64,000 nt of DNA, taken from assembly GCF_005116665.1 (NCBI RefSeq), contig NZ_SWCJ01000002.1:1-64000 (forward strand), read 5' to 3'. The first letter of the stretch is position 1, and every line of letters begins with the position of its first letter. The stretch is from Ferrimonas aestuarii (GTDB taxonomy: Bacteria > Pseudomonadota > Gammaproteobacteria > Enterobacterales > Shewanellaceae). Below are positions 1 through 11,570 of this stretch, piece by piece. The notes beneath the pieces are model-generated. The model was not told where the DNA came from, did no database searches, and saw only the letters and a list, made by a program, of their open reading frames with translations. The position numbers and the translations under genes are program-made.

Positions 1-60
1 AAAGGTAAGCTGCGACATCGAAACGGCTGGTGGCTGGTGAGTGGTTTTGTTTGGCGATGA
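1..60 (+). CDS. Possible 3' end of an unidentified gene
   Basis: Frame 1 reads open from the first base to a TGA at 58-60, giving about 19 residues with the tail NGWWLVSGFVWR. A strong hairpin terminator follows about 60 bases later, as expected after a rightward gene. The other two forward frames close sooner or read less naturally. The product cannot be identified from so short a tail. Confidence 0.35.
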   Translation, partial: KGKLRHRNGWWLVSGFVWR

Positions 61-117
61 AACTCTAACCTAACCAGCCGTTTCTGTATCTATTCCCCGC
101 TCATCCGCGAAGAACCT

Positions 118-146
118 TAAAAAAGGGCGCCAGTGGCGCCCTTTTT
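118..146. terminator. Bidirectional intrinsic terminator
   Basis: A perfect GGGCGCC / GGCGCCC stem (125-131 with 135-141) and three-base loop is flanked by an A-run on the left and a T-run on the right. It can serve both the gene entering from the left and ansA, which converges on it. Confidence 0.85.
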
Positions 147-158
147 AGTATGCAGCAG

Positions 159-1169
159 TTAAGGGGTGAGCTCCCCTCGAAGGCTTATCTCCATCAGCTG
201 ACATCGCTTGTCAAAGCTCAAATCTTGGCTTAACAGGAAGTGAAGCTTGGCCAAGGCTGCTTCGGTGGTCATGTCGTGGCCGCTGATCACCCCAACTTGC
301 GACAGGGCGTTGCCGGTAGCGTAGCCAGCCATATTGACCTTGCCTTGCAGGCATTGGGTCAGATTTACAATCAAGATTTCTCGCTGTTTGGCTTCGGCAA
401 ACAACTGTAAAATTTCAGGCTCTTCTGGGGCATTACCGACGCCAAAAGAGAGCAAAATCAAGGCCTTTACCGGCTGCTGTAAAATGTTGCGGATCACCTC
501 GGCACTGATTCCTGGGTACAGGGTCACCACGCCGATGGGCTGAGGCGTAATAGGGTGTACCTGCAGTTTTCCCTTTTGTACCAGCGGTGCCACGCCTTTA
601 TTGGGCTCAATGTGGATACCGGCTTCCAGCAGCGGTGAGAGGTTTGGGCTGCCAAAGGCGTTAAAGCCGTCGGCGTGAACCTTGGTAGAGCGGTTGCCCC
701 GAAACAGTCGGTTATTGAAAAACAGGCTAACTTCGGCAATGGGATAGTTGGCGGCCAAGTAGAGGGCATTAAGTAGGTTCTGCTGGCCGTCAGAGCGAAG
801 CTCTGCAAATGGAATTTGCGAGCCGGTGATGATCACTGGCTTGCCTAAGCCTTCAAACATGAATGACAGCGCTGAGGCGGTAAAGGCCATGGTGTCGGTG
901 CCATGGAGGATCACAAAACCATCAAATTCATCGTAGCGGCTGTGGATGTCGTCAGCGATGATCTGCCAGTCGTCGGGAGACATGTTGGCGGAGTCCATCA
1001 GATCCTTGTATTCGAAGATCTCAAACTCCGGCATTTCAGCTCGTTGAAATTCAAGGTTCGCGCGGACTTTTTCGGTGAGAAAGCCGGGCGTCGGGGCATA
1101 ACCATGATCGGTTTTCTGCATGCCGATGGTGCCGCCGGTGTAGGCGATGTAGATCCGTTTATTGTTCAT
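159..1169 (-). CDS. ansA: Type I (cytoplasmic) L-asparaginase
   Basis: This 336-residue protein hydrolyses asparagine to aspartate and ammonia. The N-terminus carries the asparaginase signature YTGGTIGM with its nucleophilic Thr, and HGTDTMAFTASAL near residue 90 supplies the second Thr-Asp pair. There is no signal peptide and the length matches the cytoplasmic AnsA family (about 330-340 residues) rather than the periplasmic type II enzyme. It lies downstream of sppA on the same strand, the common sppA-ansA order in Shewanella and Vibrio relatives, but a terminator-like hairpin separates the two. The ribosome binding site before ATG 1169 is weak. Confidence 0.95.
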   Translation of the reverse strand: MNNKRIYIAYTGGTIGMQKTDHGYAPTPGFLTEKVRANLEFQRAEMPEFEIFEYKDLMDSANMSPDDWQIIADDIHSRYDEFDGFVILHGTDTMAFTASALSFMFEGLGKPVIITGSQIPFAELRSDGQQNLLNALYLAANYPIAEVSLFFNNRLFRGNRSTKVHADGFNAFGSPNLSPLLEAGIHIEPNKGVAPLVQKGKLQVHPITPQPIGVVTLYPGISAEVIRNILQQPVKALILLSFGVGNAPEEPEILQLFAEAKQREILIVNLTQCLQGKVNMAGYATGNALSQVGVISGHDMTTEAALAKLHFLLSQDLSFDKRCQLMEISLRGELTP

Positions 1170-1259
1170 CTTGGTAAGGGTCTAACTAACTAATGGCGGG
1201 ATTATAAACCCAAACTCGACAAATATCTGGTCAAACTTAGTTGGTGATGTACCAGAGAC

Positions 1260-1282
1260 AAAAAAGACTCCATCTAGGAGCC
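1260..1282 (-). terminator. Intrinsic terminator of sppA
   Basis: Read on the minus strand, a GGCTCC / GGAGTC stem (one G-U pair, five-base loop) is followed by six Ts. It lies just past the sppA stop and before ansA, so ansA probably has its own promoter. Confidence 0.7.
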
Positions 1283-1303
1283 TTTTGGCAGGGAAATCTG
1301 AGG

Positions 1304-3142
1304 CTAAAGCTCAGAGCATTCCAGGCACAACAGGAAGGCGTTCTTAGGATCATTGAGAATCAGTTGTTGCTCAATGGGGGCCAGCAGCTCGCGCTTCACC
1401 ATCTGCATTAGCGGGCTGGTGGAGGACTGTGGCAGCTCAATATTGGCTTCCTTCATAAACTCGCGCAACAGTTCCTGCTCTGGGCTTAGTGGTCGCTTGA
1501 TGTTTTTCACATCGTATTGCTCCAAGCCTGCCAGCTCAGCGGCACCCTTGATGGCATCTTCCAGTCCGCCTAGCTCGTCAACCAAGCCAAGCTCTTTGGC
1601 CTGGATACCACTCCACACTCGACCTTGGGCCAGCTCTTCTACCTTATCCAGTTCCAGACCTCGTGAGGTGGAAACCAGAGTGATGAAGTCTTTATAACCC
1701 TTATCTAAGCTCAGCTGCATGATCGCCTTAAAGCGATCCGGAAGCGGCGATAGGGCGTTGATGCCAGCCAGTTCCGTGGTGCCGACACCATCAAAGTTTA
1801 CGCCAATGGTCTTGGCAGTGTCTTCGAAGGTTTGAATCATGCCGATGATGCCAATGGAGCCGGTAATGGTGGATGGCATGGCATAGATGCGGTCAGCATT
1901 GGCGGAGATCCAGTAACCGCCGGAAGCGGCTACGGAGCTCATTGAAGAAACCACGGTTTTGCCTGCAGCCTTTAGAGCCAGTACCTCTTGACGGATCTGC
2001 TCAGATGCAGAAACGCTGCCTCCGGGGCTGTCGACACGGATAACCACCGCTTTCACGTCGTCGTCTTCACGCGCTTCGCGCAGCAGTTTGCTCATGGAGC
2101 GGCCGCCAACCAAGTTGTTAGGCTGATCGCCCGGTACGATGGCACCTTGCGCCACAATCACCGCCACTTTCGGGTTGGCACTTGGCAGATCAAATGGCAT
2201 CTGAGTTTGGGCCTGATAAGCGCGCCAGCCAATGCCGTTGAACTTGCTGTCATCGTCAGCTAGAGTGCCGAAACGCTCAATCAGATCGTCACGCATGGCC
2301 ACCGAAGTCATCACCTTGTCCACCAACCCAAGTTGCAAGGCAAACTGAGCGAAGTCGCCGTCAGCAGCGCGAAGACCGGCTTCTACCTCTTCTAAAGAGG
2401 CATCTAACAGGGCAGGGTCGATGTCACGATTGGCACTCACCAAGGTTTTGTAATGGCCCCAAATGTCACCAAGTAGTGCCATGTTGGCTTCTTTGGCTTC
2501 AGCGGACATGTCGGTGCGGGTGTAACCTTCGGCGAACGATTTGTACTTACCAACGCGGAAAAGATGGGTTTTTACGCCAATTTTGTCCAGCACCTCTTTA
2601 TAGAACAGGCGGTACATGCCCATGCCATCGATGCTGACCATGCCGCTGGTGTCCAGTTGAACTTCATCAGCGTAGCTGGCAAGCAGGTAGGGGTTTTGGC
2701 CAAACCAGCCGCCTTGGGCGATAACCGGTTTGCCGCTGGCTTTAAAGGTCTGCAGTGCATCACCCAGTTGTTGCAACTTGGCGGTGCCTGCGCGAAGACC
2801 CGCTGGGCGAAGCACAATACCGCTGATGCGTTCGTCTCCGGCAGCGTGCTCAATCATCTCGATGAGCGCTTGAAGTTCAATCTCTTGTTCCTGCTCTTCG
2901 CCGCCACTGGCCAGCAGCGTAAATGGGTCAAGTTCTTGCTCTTGCTCAACCAAGGTGCCGGTCAGATTCAGTACTAATGCTGCGTCTTGTGGTACCTGAG
3001 GTGCGGATTCTTGGTTCATCGCCACAACGATGGCGGCTAAGATCCCGAAAAAGATCAGGTTGAGCACCAACTTACGGAAGCCATTAATGGTTTTCCATAG
3101 CAGTGAAAATACTCGTATTATGAAGGGTTTTTTCGAAGGCAT
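1304..3142 (-). CDS. sppA: Signal peptide peptidase SppA, 67K type
   Basis: This inner-membrane serine protease degrades cleaved signal peptides. A single membrane anchor lies near residues 25-42. Two tandem S49 peptidase domains follow, as in the long Escherichia coli form. The general-base Lys lies in GKYKSFAEGY in the N-terminal half and the nucleophilic Ser in SVAASGGYW in the C-terminal half, so both halves of the Ser-Lys dyad are intact. I chose ATG 3142, which gives 612 residues with AGGAA upstream. A GTG 36 bases further upstream is possible. The last residues (CLECSEL) form a short Cys-containing tail. Confidence 0.93.
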   Translation of the reverse strand: MPSKKPFIIRVFSLLWKTINGFRKLVLNLIFFGILAAIVVAMNQESAPQVPQDAALVLNLTGTLVEQEQELDPFTLLASGGEEQEQEIELQALIEMIEHAAGDERISGIVLRPAGLRAGTAKLQQLGDALQTFKASGKPVIAQGGWFGQNPYLLASYADEVQLDTSGMVSIDGMGMYRLFYKEVLDKIGVKTHLFRVGKYKSFAEGYTRTDMSAEAKEANMALLGDIWGHYKTLVSANRDIDPALLDASLEEVEAGLRAADGDFAQFALQLGLVDKVMTSVAMRDDLIERFGTLADDDSKFNGIGWRAYQAQTQMPFDLPSANPKVAVIVAQGAIVPGDQPNNLVGGRSMSKLLREAREDDDVKAVVIRVDSPGGSVSASEQIRQEVLALKAAGKTVVSSMSSVAASGGYWISANADRIYAMPSTITGSIGIIGMIQTFEDTAKTIGVNFDGVGTTELAGINALSPLPDRFKAIMQLSLDKGYKDFITLVSTSRGLELDKVEELAQGRVWSGIQAKELGLVDELGGLEDAIKGAAELAGLEQYDVKNIKRPLSPEQELLREFMKEANIELPQSSTSPLMQMVKRELLAPIEQQLILNDPKNAFLLCLECSEL

Positions 3143-3311
3143 TAGGCCGCATTTCCTCGCGTAAATCGTTTCGTTCACTGAATACTTAAGTATCGAATAT
3201 TCTCGATCTTTTTCATCGTAAACCCGAGTGCTAAAACTCTATCCTATCCAAGGTTTTACTCACTTGCACCTTCCAATTGTAAGTCTTTTTGATGGTGCAT
3301 TAGACAAAAGT

Positions 3312-5398
<2,087 letters not shown>

Positions 5399-5647
5399 GA
5401 TCTATTTATCTTTGGTAATTAGATTTTGACCTAGGATAACGGCTTTTAATCAAGGAAAACGATTGAAGGTACAGTAGTTCTACGTCGAAATGGTTTGATG
5501 CTGGTTCTAAAGAGAGATTTTCTAACGCAGCATGGGGGCCGATTAAATTGGCCCTCCGGGAAGCCCTATAAACCACACGAGCGATTTAACTCAGAACAAA
5601 ACAAGTCAATGTATGGGGCAAAAATAAGCACGAAAGGTAAACGGGCC
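5399..5647. other. Intergenic region, nothing recognised
   Basis: These 249 bases lie between the convergent fadH and outer-membrane barrel genes. I see no convincing hairpin with a T-run and no credible small gene. Confidence 0.5.
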
Positions 5648-7177
5648 CTAAAAGTAGCTTCTGACTTCAAGACGCCACTCAATCTCATCCACCTCATCGT
5701 CGTCGCTGATGGGGTGGCTGAGATCCATATGAATGACGTTATTGCTGGAGTGTGAGGAGTACAGCCTCAACCCCACGCCGACGCTTTGTAACAGATCCTG
5801 ATCGTCACTCTGATAGGGACTATCGCCAAAGGCTTGGCCGATATCCCAAAACATCACCGCGCCCACTTCCAATAATTGATACCAGCTCCAGCCTGGGTAG
5901 TAACGCATCTCGTTGGTGAACAGTGCCGTGTGCTCCCCATGTTGGTAAGCCACAGGAAAGCCTCTAAGGTCGGTATCGCCTCCGAGGCTGACCGGTTGGT
6001 CGTCATACTGGTTGTCACTGAAGGTGAGATCCAACCGATTGAACCAGACCCAGCGCTCCGCCAGTTGCCAAAAGTGGTGCTGATAGCCTTGAATCAGCCA
6101 TTGATAGTCATCTTTAGTGGGGCGCAGTTCTGCATTGGCACCGATGAACCAGCGCCGTTTGGAATTCAGCTGCCAACCTTGCTGAACTCCAGCGGCAAAC
6201 GTGGGTTTGTTGTAAGCAAAATCGAAGCCGGCTCTTAGCCAGTAATCACTGCCGAAGTTGACGTCTTCCACCGTATTGATGAGGTAGAGGTTGGTGACTT
6301 CGGTAAAGTGATCTTCAAGGTAATGCCACTGCAACCAAAGGTGGTGACTTTCTCGATTTTGAGGCAATAGGGTGGTGGTGTCGATGGCATCAAACTGCAG
6401 ATCTTCATAGTCGTAACCCACTCGCCAGCGCTGACTGTGATTGCCCTCGCGGCCCTGTGACCAGCCCCAACTGAGATTGGCACCGTGAATGATTCGAACA
6501 AACTCGTTGACGGTGTCGCCCCCTTGTTTGATCGGATGTTCCAGTTGTTCATGTTCATAGGCTAGGTTGGTAGACCAGCGGGTGTCCATGGCGAAAAAGG
6601 GACGGTTGAGCTGAACGTATTGTCGCTCGCCATCGTCGCTGTCAACTAGAGTGAGGCGGCCATCAAAATGTTGGCCTAAAAACAGGCCGGAGCGTACGTC
6701 GATTACGTAGCCGCTGCGGTCGGTTTCATCGAAGTAGGCAAGCTCAGTGCTGATCCCAAGTCCAAGAAGGTTATCTTCCATTATCCCAAGACCTAGTTTG
6801 GACTCACCGCCTTGTCGGGAAAAATCGAACTTGGGGATCAGCGACCAGGTGTCCCAGGTGTGAACCACCACCTCGTCTTGCTGCTTGGTGATCTTGGCGT
6901 CTCGTAGGTAGCTTAAGCTGCGTAGATAGCGCTCGGCTTCGTACGTGGCCTTGGGATCGTTGCACAGATCAAAGCCAACGAGCTTGTCCTCGATGGTTCG
7001 CTCTTGGGTGATAAGGTGCAACCAGTTGGCCCAATCGTGCAGCCAGGTAAAGCCCGGCTCGCTCTCCTCAAACACATTAAAATTGGTGATCACCGTTTGG
7101 CAGTCATCTTTGGTCTGCTCGCTTGCCCAGCTTGGCGCGAGCAAGCATAGGCTCAATATGCCAAAGCCCTTAGTCAT
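5648..7177 (-). CDS. Outer-membrane beta-barrel protein of the D15/BamA superfamily
   Basis: The protein has a signal peptide (cleavage near SWA|SEQ). A short N-terminal periplasmic part of about 100 residues follows, with one POTRA-like segment (YEAERYLRSLSYLRDAKI). About 380 residues of alternating beta-strand sequence come next, with the late motif LGGDTDLRGFP, close to the RGF motif of Omp85 barrels. The C-terminus ends in Phe (LEVRSYF), the usual outer-membrane insertion signal. It is much shorter than BamA and closer to single-POTRA surface-antigen proteins, whose substrates are mostly unknown. The ATG at 7177 overlaps the mltF stop by eight bases, so the two are translationally coupled. 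Confidence 0.8.
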   Translation of the reverse strand: MTKGFGILSLCLLAPSWASEQTKDDCQTVITNFNVFEESEPGFTWLHDWANWLHLITQERTIEDKLVGFDLCNDPKATYEAERYLRSLSYLRDAKITKQQDEVVVHTWDTWSLIPKFDFSRQGGESKLGLGIMEDNLLGLGISTELAYFDETDRSGYVIDVRSGLFLGQHFDGRLTLVDSDDGERQYVQLNRPFFAMDTRWSTNLAYEHEQLEHPIKQGGDTVNEFVRIIHGANLSWGWSQGREGNHSQRWRVGYDYEDLQFDAIDTTTLLPQNRESHHLWLQWHYLEDHFTEVTNLYLINTVEDVNFGSDYWLRAGFDFAYNKPTFAAGVQQGWQLNSKRRWFIGANAELRPTKDDYQWLIQGYQHHFWQLAERWVWFNRLDLTFSDNQYDDQPVSLGGDTDLRGFPVAYQHGEHTALFTNEMRYYPGWSWYQLLEVGAVMFWDIGQAFGDSPYQSDDQDLLQSVGVGLRLYSSHSSNNVIHMDLSHPISDDDEVDEIEWRLEVRSYF

Positions 7178-8636
7178 CAATCACCTCAGGCGTAGGGCTA
7201 AGCAGCAGCGGCCCTTTCTGGGCCTGCTCAGACAGAATGCGTTTATGGATCACGAAGTGACGATAGATGTTGGCCACGTAGGTCACGGTTTCCCGGCCAA
7301 TGTAGGCCGATGCCAGCAGTTCAACATTTTGAAACCACACATCGGGGTCCAGGCCTCGAGATTTGGCCATGCGTCGTAATCGGTTGATGCGGTTCGGGCC
7401 CGCATTGTAGGCGGCCATGGCGAAGATCGTGCGGTTAAATTCATCCAGATCAGGGTCATTAAAGTAATCGTCTCGAAGTTTGGCCAGATAGCGGGTGCCG
7501 GCGTGGATGTTGGTATTAGGGTCGGTCAGATTACTAAAACCCAGCTCTTTGGCGGTGGAAGGCAGCACCTGCATGATGCCGATGGCGCCGGCGTCGCTCT
7601 TGGCGTTGGCATCGTACTTAGACTCTTGAAATGCAAAGGCGCTGAGCAGCACCCAGTCAAACTGGTATTGTTTGCCAAACTCTTGAAACCACTGTTTGTA
7701 TTGCTTTTGTCGGTCTCGGGTCTTTTCTGATTTCAGTCGAGTAAGCCAGCGATCGCTTTCCAAAAAGCGCTGCTTGAGAATGTTAAAAGTGCGGCCGCCA
7801 TCTTGGTAGGTGAGGGCATAGCGGTCGACCAAGGCTTTTAGCTCGGGACTCTGCTTGCGAATCCCGTAGGCTAGCTCTCCAAATGCGCGAATGGGCTCGG
7901 CAAAGGCGACTAAATCCGGCCACCACTGCTGCCACACTGGTAATTTATGTTGGTCTATCACCGTGGCTTCAATTAAGCCGGCGTTGACCCAGCGCAGCAG
8001 ATCTTCATCTTGTAACCTAGGGTCGATAAGCTCGATGTTAAGTGGGGCAAGGTTTTGGCCAATGAGAGTGCGATTGAGCTTAAGCACGCTGTCGTAATAG
8101 CTGGACTCTTCTCGAAGCCAGATGGTGGTGCCTGCCAGTTCGGCCATGGTGGCAGGGGCGTTGTCTTTGTGGGTGATAAGCAGTTCTTTGACGTCCGACG
8201 CATAAGGTTTTGAAAAGTCGATGAGTTGCAGGCGACGAGTGGTGATGGTGAGGTTCGCAAAGATCACATCGCCATAGCCTTCAACTAGATAGGGGATGAG
8301 TTTGTCTCGGCTAACCGGAATCACTGTTACCTTAAGCAGTTTGGCCTTTGCCCCTAAGGCGCGCTTGATAAAGGCTTCAAAGTTGCGGGTGTTTTCAACG
8401 GTGATACCTCGGGGATGACCGGCATCGAAATAGAACCAGCCCAAACCAAAACTGGTTAGCACTCGAATTTCGCCGCGCTCGAGCATATTGTCCAGATCGC
8501 CCCCCCAAGGCTCGGTGAGAACTGGCCAAACGTCATCCAATGGCGATGGCTCTAGCTCCTCACCATGGAGGTTTCCTGTAACAAAGAGTAACAGGGCAAA
8601 CAACCACAAATTAAGAGTTAAGGGGTGTATTCTCAT
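7170..8636 (-). CDS. mltF: Membrane-bound lytic murein transglycosylase F
   Basis: MltF cleaves peptidoglycan glycan strands with formation of 1,6-anhydro-muramic acid. A signal sequence (LNLWLFALLLFVTG) starts at ATG 8636. Next comes a periplasmic-binding-protein-like domain, roughly residues 35-260, containing DFSKPYASD. The SLT catalytic domain, roughly residues 325-455, has the catalytic Glu in FQESKYDANA and the conserved GAIGIMQVLPSTA and AAYNAGPNR motifs. The 488-residue length fits the family. A further in-frame start 81 bases upstream would add a polar, non-secretory extension, so I rejected it. The gene forms a two-gene unit with the downstream barrel protein. Confidence 0.93.
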   Translation of the reverse strand: MRIHPLTLNLWLFALLLFVTGNLHGEELEPSPLDDVWPVLTEPWGGDLDNMLERGEIRVLTSFGLGWFYFDAGHPRGITVENTRNFEAFIKRALGAKAKLLKVTVIPVSRDKLIPYLVEGYGDVIFANLTITTRRLQLIDFSKPYASDVKELLITHKDNAPATMAELAGTTIWLREESSYYDSVLKLNRTLIGQNLAPLNIELIDPRLQDEDLLRWVNAGLIEATVIDQHKLPVWQQWWPDLVAFAEPIRAFGELAYGIRKQSPELKALVDRYALTYQDGGRTFNILKQRFLESDRWLTRLKSEKTRDRQKQYKQWFQEFGKQYQFDWVLLSAFAFQESKYDANAKSDAGAIGIMQVLPSTAKELGFSNLTDPNTNIHAGTRYLAKLRDDYFNDPDLDEFNRTIFAMAAYNAGPNRINRLRRMAKSRGLDPDVWFQNVELLASAYIGRETVTYVANIYRHFVIHKRILSEQAQKGPLLLSPTPEVIDD

Positions 8637-8805
8637 ATGCGCTCGTTGAGTAAACCATTGATAATAAGTGTAGAAGGTTGGCGAGCCCCGTGTTGAAGTC
8701 GTGACAAATTTCATCAAATACCGCCAAAACTGTTAATCGGGTAGTTTTTGCGCAGACATCCTTGGGGATTTTGGATAACCTTGTGGTGAGATCGACCTTA
8801 ATTTT

Positions 8806-9897
8806 GTGGGAATGGAATTGAACACCCTGTTTTGTTTGCGTGGGTACGATAACGCCGCGCGTTTTTTAGCGATTCAGATCGCTCTGCTGTTTTCAGCCCT
8901 TATCTTCATTGGCCTGTTCTTGAGCTTACCGATGGCGTCGAGCTACGTCGCTTTGGTGCTGGCGTGGTTGGCGCTGCCACTAAGCTGGATGACCGCAAAA
9001 CGCCGAGGTGCGGAAGCCAAAACGTCAGGCCTATTGGTGATGTTACCGCCGTTGGCGCTAGCGCTGTTTATTGCGTTGATTCCCTACCTTAATGCCGTGG
9101 GTTTTTGGCTTGGATTTGTGCTAGTGGTGGCTGCCAGTGCCGCGTTGGCTATTAAGCCTGCGAAGGCCAATACCAAGGCCGTATCTCTCTATGGCTATCG
9201 CGGTCCTCTGGGTCATCTTCTTAGTGCCAAGTCCTACCATGGTAGCCGAGTTGAGCCATCCTTAGTGGGGGGCGAAGCGCCGGCCTCAGAACCTGAGCCG
9301 ACAGAGGAGGTCGACGCCGAGCCGGCCATTCCGGCAACCCAGCTCTATCTGCAAGGTGTTAAAGCGTTTGCTGGCCAGTGTGTTGGTAAACTGCGCATCG
9401 CTGCAGGTGCAGTTACTTTAGTGTTGGTGGTTTTACCTTGGGTGAGCACCATCGATTGGAGTGGCATGATGTCACAGCCTGACGTGGTTGAAAAGGCTGA
9501 AAAACCAGTGGAGCCAGTGGTCGAAAAACCTCGTGCCGAGGCGATTTTGGAGATGCCAGATCAATACTGGTTATGGCTTAATGATGGCTTGCTGTCGGTT
9601 CGCTGGCAGGGAGACGAAGCTCCTGTTGGTGAGTTGTGGAACTACGCCACCGCCAAAGGTGATGCCGACTGTGCCGAACTGGTTTTCAACGACGACAGCG
9701 CATTTCGCCCATTCCGTGTCGATGTTGAGGCTGACAGCTACTATTTGGCGCAGTTCTCTCCGTTGGATACCGAGACCATCATTCGCCAAATCGCTCGCCG
9801 TGGCTCTTTTGAGCTCTGTGGTTATGACTTTAGCCTCAAGGGCAGCACCAAGGCGCTGAAAAGCCACAGCCACTTTGAATGGTTCTTAACGAGATAG
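8806..9897 (+). CDS. Membrane protein of unknown function
   Basis: About 363 residues. The N-terminal third (LRGYDNAARF, then hydrophobic stretches) looks like four transmembrane helices. An acidic Pro-rich linker near residue 160 and one more transmembrane helix near 200 follow. The C-terminal soluble domain has two Cys residues in a DCAELVF/FELCGYDF pattern. I do not recognise the family. The start is uncertain: GTG 8806, ATG 8812 and TTG 8818 are in frame and none has a clear ribosome binding site. A good terminator follows. Confidence 0.7.
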   Translation: MGMELNTLFCLRGYDNAARFLAIQIALLFSALIFIGLFLSLPMASSYVALVLAWLALPLSWMTAKRRGAEAKTSGLLVMLPPLALALFIALIPYLNAVGFWLGFVLVVAASAALAIKPAKANTKAVSLYGYRGPLGHLLSAKSYHGSRVEPSLVGGEAPASEPEPTEEVDAEPAIPATQLYLQGVKAFAGQCVGKLRIAAGAVTLVLVVLPWVSTIDWSGMMSQPDVVEKAEKPVEPVVEKPRAEAILEMPDQYWLWLNDGLLSVRWQGDEAPVGELWNYATAKGDADCAELVFNDDSAFRPFRVDVEADSYYLAQFSPLDTETIIRQIARRGSFELCGYDFSLKGSTKALKSHSHFEWFLTR

Positions 9898-9923
9898 CCG
9901 TCACGCCCACAAGTCGAACAATG

Positions 9924-9949
9924 AAACCGGTCACAATGACCGGTTTTTT
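9924..9949 (+). terminator. Intrinsic terminator
   Basis: A perfect ten-base stem (AAACCGGTCA / TGACCGGTTT) with a CAA loop runs into Ts, just downstream of the membrane-protein gene. Confidence 0.88.
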
Positions 9950-10048
9950 ATTGCCTAATGTTTAAATAACCGAGCTTAGATCAAATTATTCGCCAAAAAA
10001 TAACATTAGAGTGATTGCTCTAATTGAGGTGATTTCAAGGAACTAAGG

Positions 10049-10846
10049 ATGACTGAGCGAATCTACGTTGGCGAGATGGAGGTGCATCTCGAAGGCAGTG
10101 GCGACGAAACTGTGGTGATGATTCACGGCTGGCCTGATAACCATACCCTGTGGGATCCTCAGGTTGAGATGCTCAAAGGGCATTTCCGCTGTGCGCGTTT
10201 TACCCTGCCTGGCTACGATCCTAACCACGTTCGTAAGTTGCACGACGTTGATGACCTTGTGCTGCAGATCTCCCGCGTGGTGGATGCCGTTAGTCCAGAC
10301 AAGCCGGTCACCTTATTGATTCACGATTGGGGCAGTGTTTGGGGTTATCAGTACTACCTGCGAAACCAAGACCGCGTTAAGCGCATTGTGTCTGTGGACA
10401 TTGGTGATGCGGGCTCTAAGCATCATGAGCTTTCCACCAAGGCCAAACTGTTTATCTTTGGGTATCAGATGTGGTTGGCCACTGCGTGGAAAATCGGCGG
10501 CAACCTAGGCGACCGCATGACTCGGTACATGGCTGGCGTGGTGAAGGCTCCCGGCGCGCCTGAAACCATCCATTCAGGAATGACATACAGCTATTTCTGG
10601 AAATGGCACTCTACCTTTACCGGTAAGCCTCTGAATATGTTGCCATTAAAAGTTGAGTGTCCACTGCTGTTTATCTACGGCGCGGACAAAAAGGCCAGTT
10701 TTCACTCCGAACATTGGCAACAACAAATGGCAGAGATCCCAGGCAACCGAGTGGAAGGCTTGCCCACTGGCCACTGGGTGATGCGAGATGAACCAGAGCA
10801 GTTTAATCGCATCGTTTTTGAGTGGCTGACCAAACCCGTTAATTAA
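10049..10846 (+). CDS. Alpha/beta hydrolase, epoxide-hydrolase-like
   Basis: 265 residues, cytosolic. The oxyanion-hole motif HGWPD (about residue 28) and the nucleophile elbow IHDWGSVWG (about residue 92) resemble epoxide hydrolases and haloalkane dehalogenases, which use Asp as nucleophile. A later acid in YGADKKASF and His in PTGHWVMRDEP complete a triad. The substrate is unknown. Start ATG 10049 has AAGGAACTAAGG directly upstream. The gene stands alone and converges on the rhomboid gene. An esterase role is less likely because no GxSxG motif is present. Confidence 0.82.
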   Translation: MTERIYVGEMEVHLEGSGDETVVMIHGWPDNHTLWDPQVEMLKGHFRCARFTLPGYDPNHVRKLHDVDDLVLQISRVVDAVSPDKPVTLLIHDWGSVWGYQYYLRNQDRVKRIVSVDIGDAGSKHHELSTKAKLFIFGYQMWLATAWKIGGNLGDRMTRYMAGVVKAPGAPETIHSGMTYSYFWKWHSTFTGKPLNMLPLKVECPLLFIYGADKKASFHSEHWQQQMAEIPGNRVEGLPTGHWVMRDEPEQFNRIVFEWLTKPVN

Positions 10847-10860
10847 TGAAACTGACTTTA

Positions 10861-10920
10861 GGGCTGCTGAGCTTTTTTACTGATTAAGACGCAAAATGAG
10901 CACCAAAGCTCAGTAAGCCC
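10861..10920. terminator. Long inverted repeat between convergent genes
   Basis: GGGCTGCTGAGCTTT at 10861-10875 pairs with AAAGCTCAGTAAGCCC at 10905-10920, apart from the G/TA bulge, around a 29-base loop. Its position between the hydrolase stop and the rhomboid stop suggests a shared termination or mRNA-end structure. Confidence 0.6.
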
Positions 10921-11570
10921 TAACCTTTTTTGTCCGATGAGGAGTCTGTCTCCAGCCAATAGGGCTCCTCATCGTCATCCTCTTTCTCTCCTTCCCAATC
11001 GTATTTTTTCCGCTCCGGCATGGGATCCCAGCGTTTAAACATCAACGCACAGGCCAGCCCAGTAAGTCCCCCAAAAAGGTGATACTCAAAAGAGATTTCT
11101 GGATCGCGTGGGAAGATGGTCATCAACATGCCGCCGTAGAGAAAAAACGCGATCATCATCAATGCAATAGAGCGGCGGTCGCGGCGAAATAGGCTGACGA
11201 AAAATAGATAGAAAAATAGCCCATGAGTAATGCCACTGGCTCCAAGGTGATACGCGCTGCGGCCAAACACCCATACCCCGAGTCCCGAGCCAATCCAAAC
11301 CAGCAGCAACACCCAAAATCGAGACTTAGGGTAACCGTAGAGTAGGGCGGCACCCAAAATCAGCAGCGCCATGCTGTTTGACGCAAGATGTCCCACAGAG
11401 CCGTGCACCAAAGGCGCCGTTAAAATACGCCAGAGGGTGTGAGTGTGCCTTGGGTACACAGCCCACTGATGGGAGTCGATGCCAAACAGTGGCAGCGCGA
11501 TCATTAAGCACCACAGCGCTGCAACGGCAATGGCCGCCCATTTAATGCTGTTTAGCAATCGATTTGGCAT
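10920..11570 (-). CDS. Rhomboid-family intramembrane serine protease
   Basis: 216 residues with about six transmembrane helices. Family marks are HGSVGHLASNS (conserved His and Asn of helix 2), the catalytic Ser in GASGITHG and the catalytic His in YHLFGGLTG. Rhomboids cleave transmembrane segments within the inner membrane. The natural substrate here is unknown. The C-terminus is a highly acidic and charged cytosolic tail. ATG 11570 was chosen because AAGGAG lies eight bases before it, inside the longer reading frame. Confidence 0.88.
   Translation of the reverse strand: MPNRLLNSIKWAAIAVAALWCLMIALPLFGIDSHQWAVYPRHTHTLWRILTAPLVHGSVGHLASNSMALLILGAALLYGYPKSRFWVLLLVWIGSGLGVWVFGRSAYHLGASGITHGLFFYLFFVSLFRRDRRSIALMMIAFFLYGGMLMTIFPRDPEISFEYHLFGGLTGLACALMFKRWDPMPERKKYDWEGEKEDDDEEPYWLETDSSSDKKG

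Noticed and set aside
2564-2977. Plus-strand frame of 137 codons inside sppA
   Set aside because: It is the antisense shadow of a clearly coding region. Similar long shadows lie within fadH, the carboxylase, the acyl-CoA dehydrogenase and mltF genes.
5495-5755. Plus-strand frame of 86 codons after fadH
   Set aside because: It runs into the antisense of the barrel-protein gene and has no recognisable feature.
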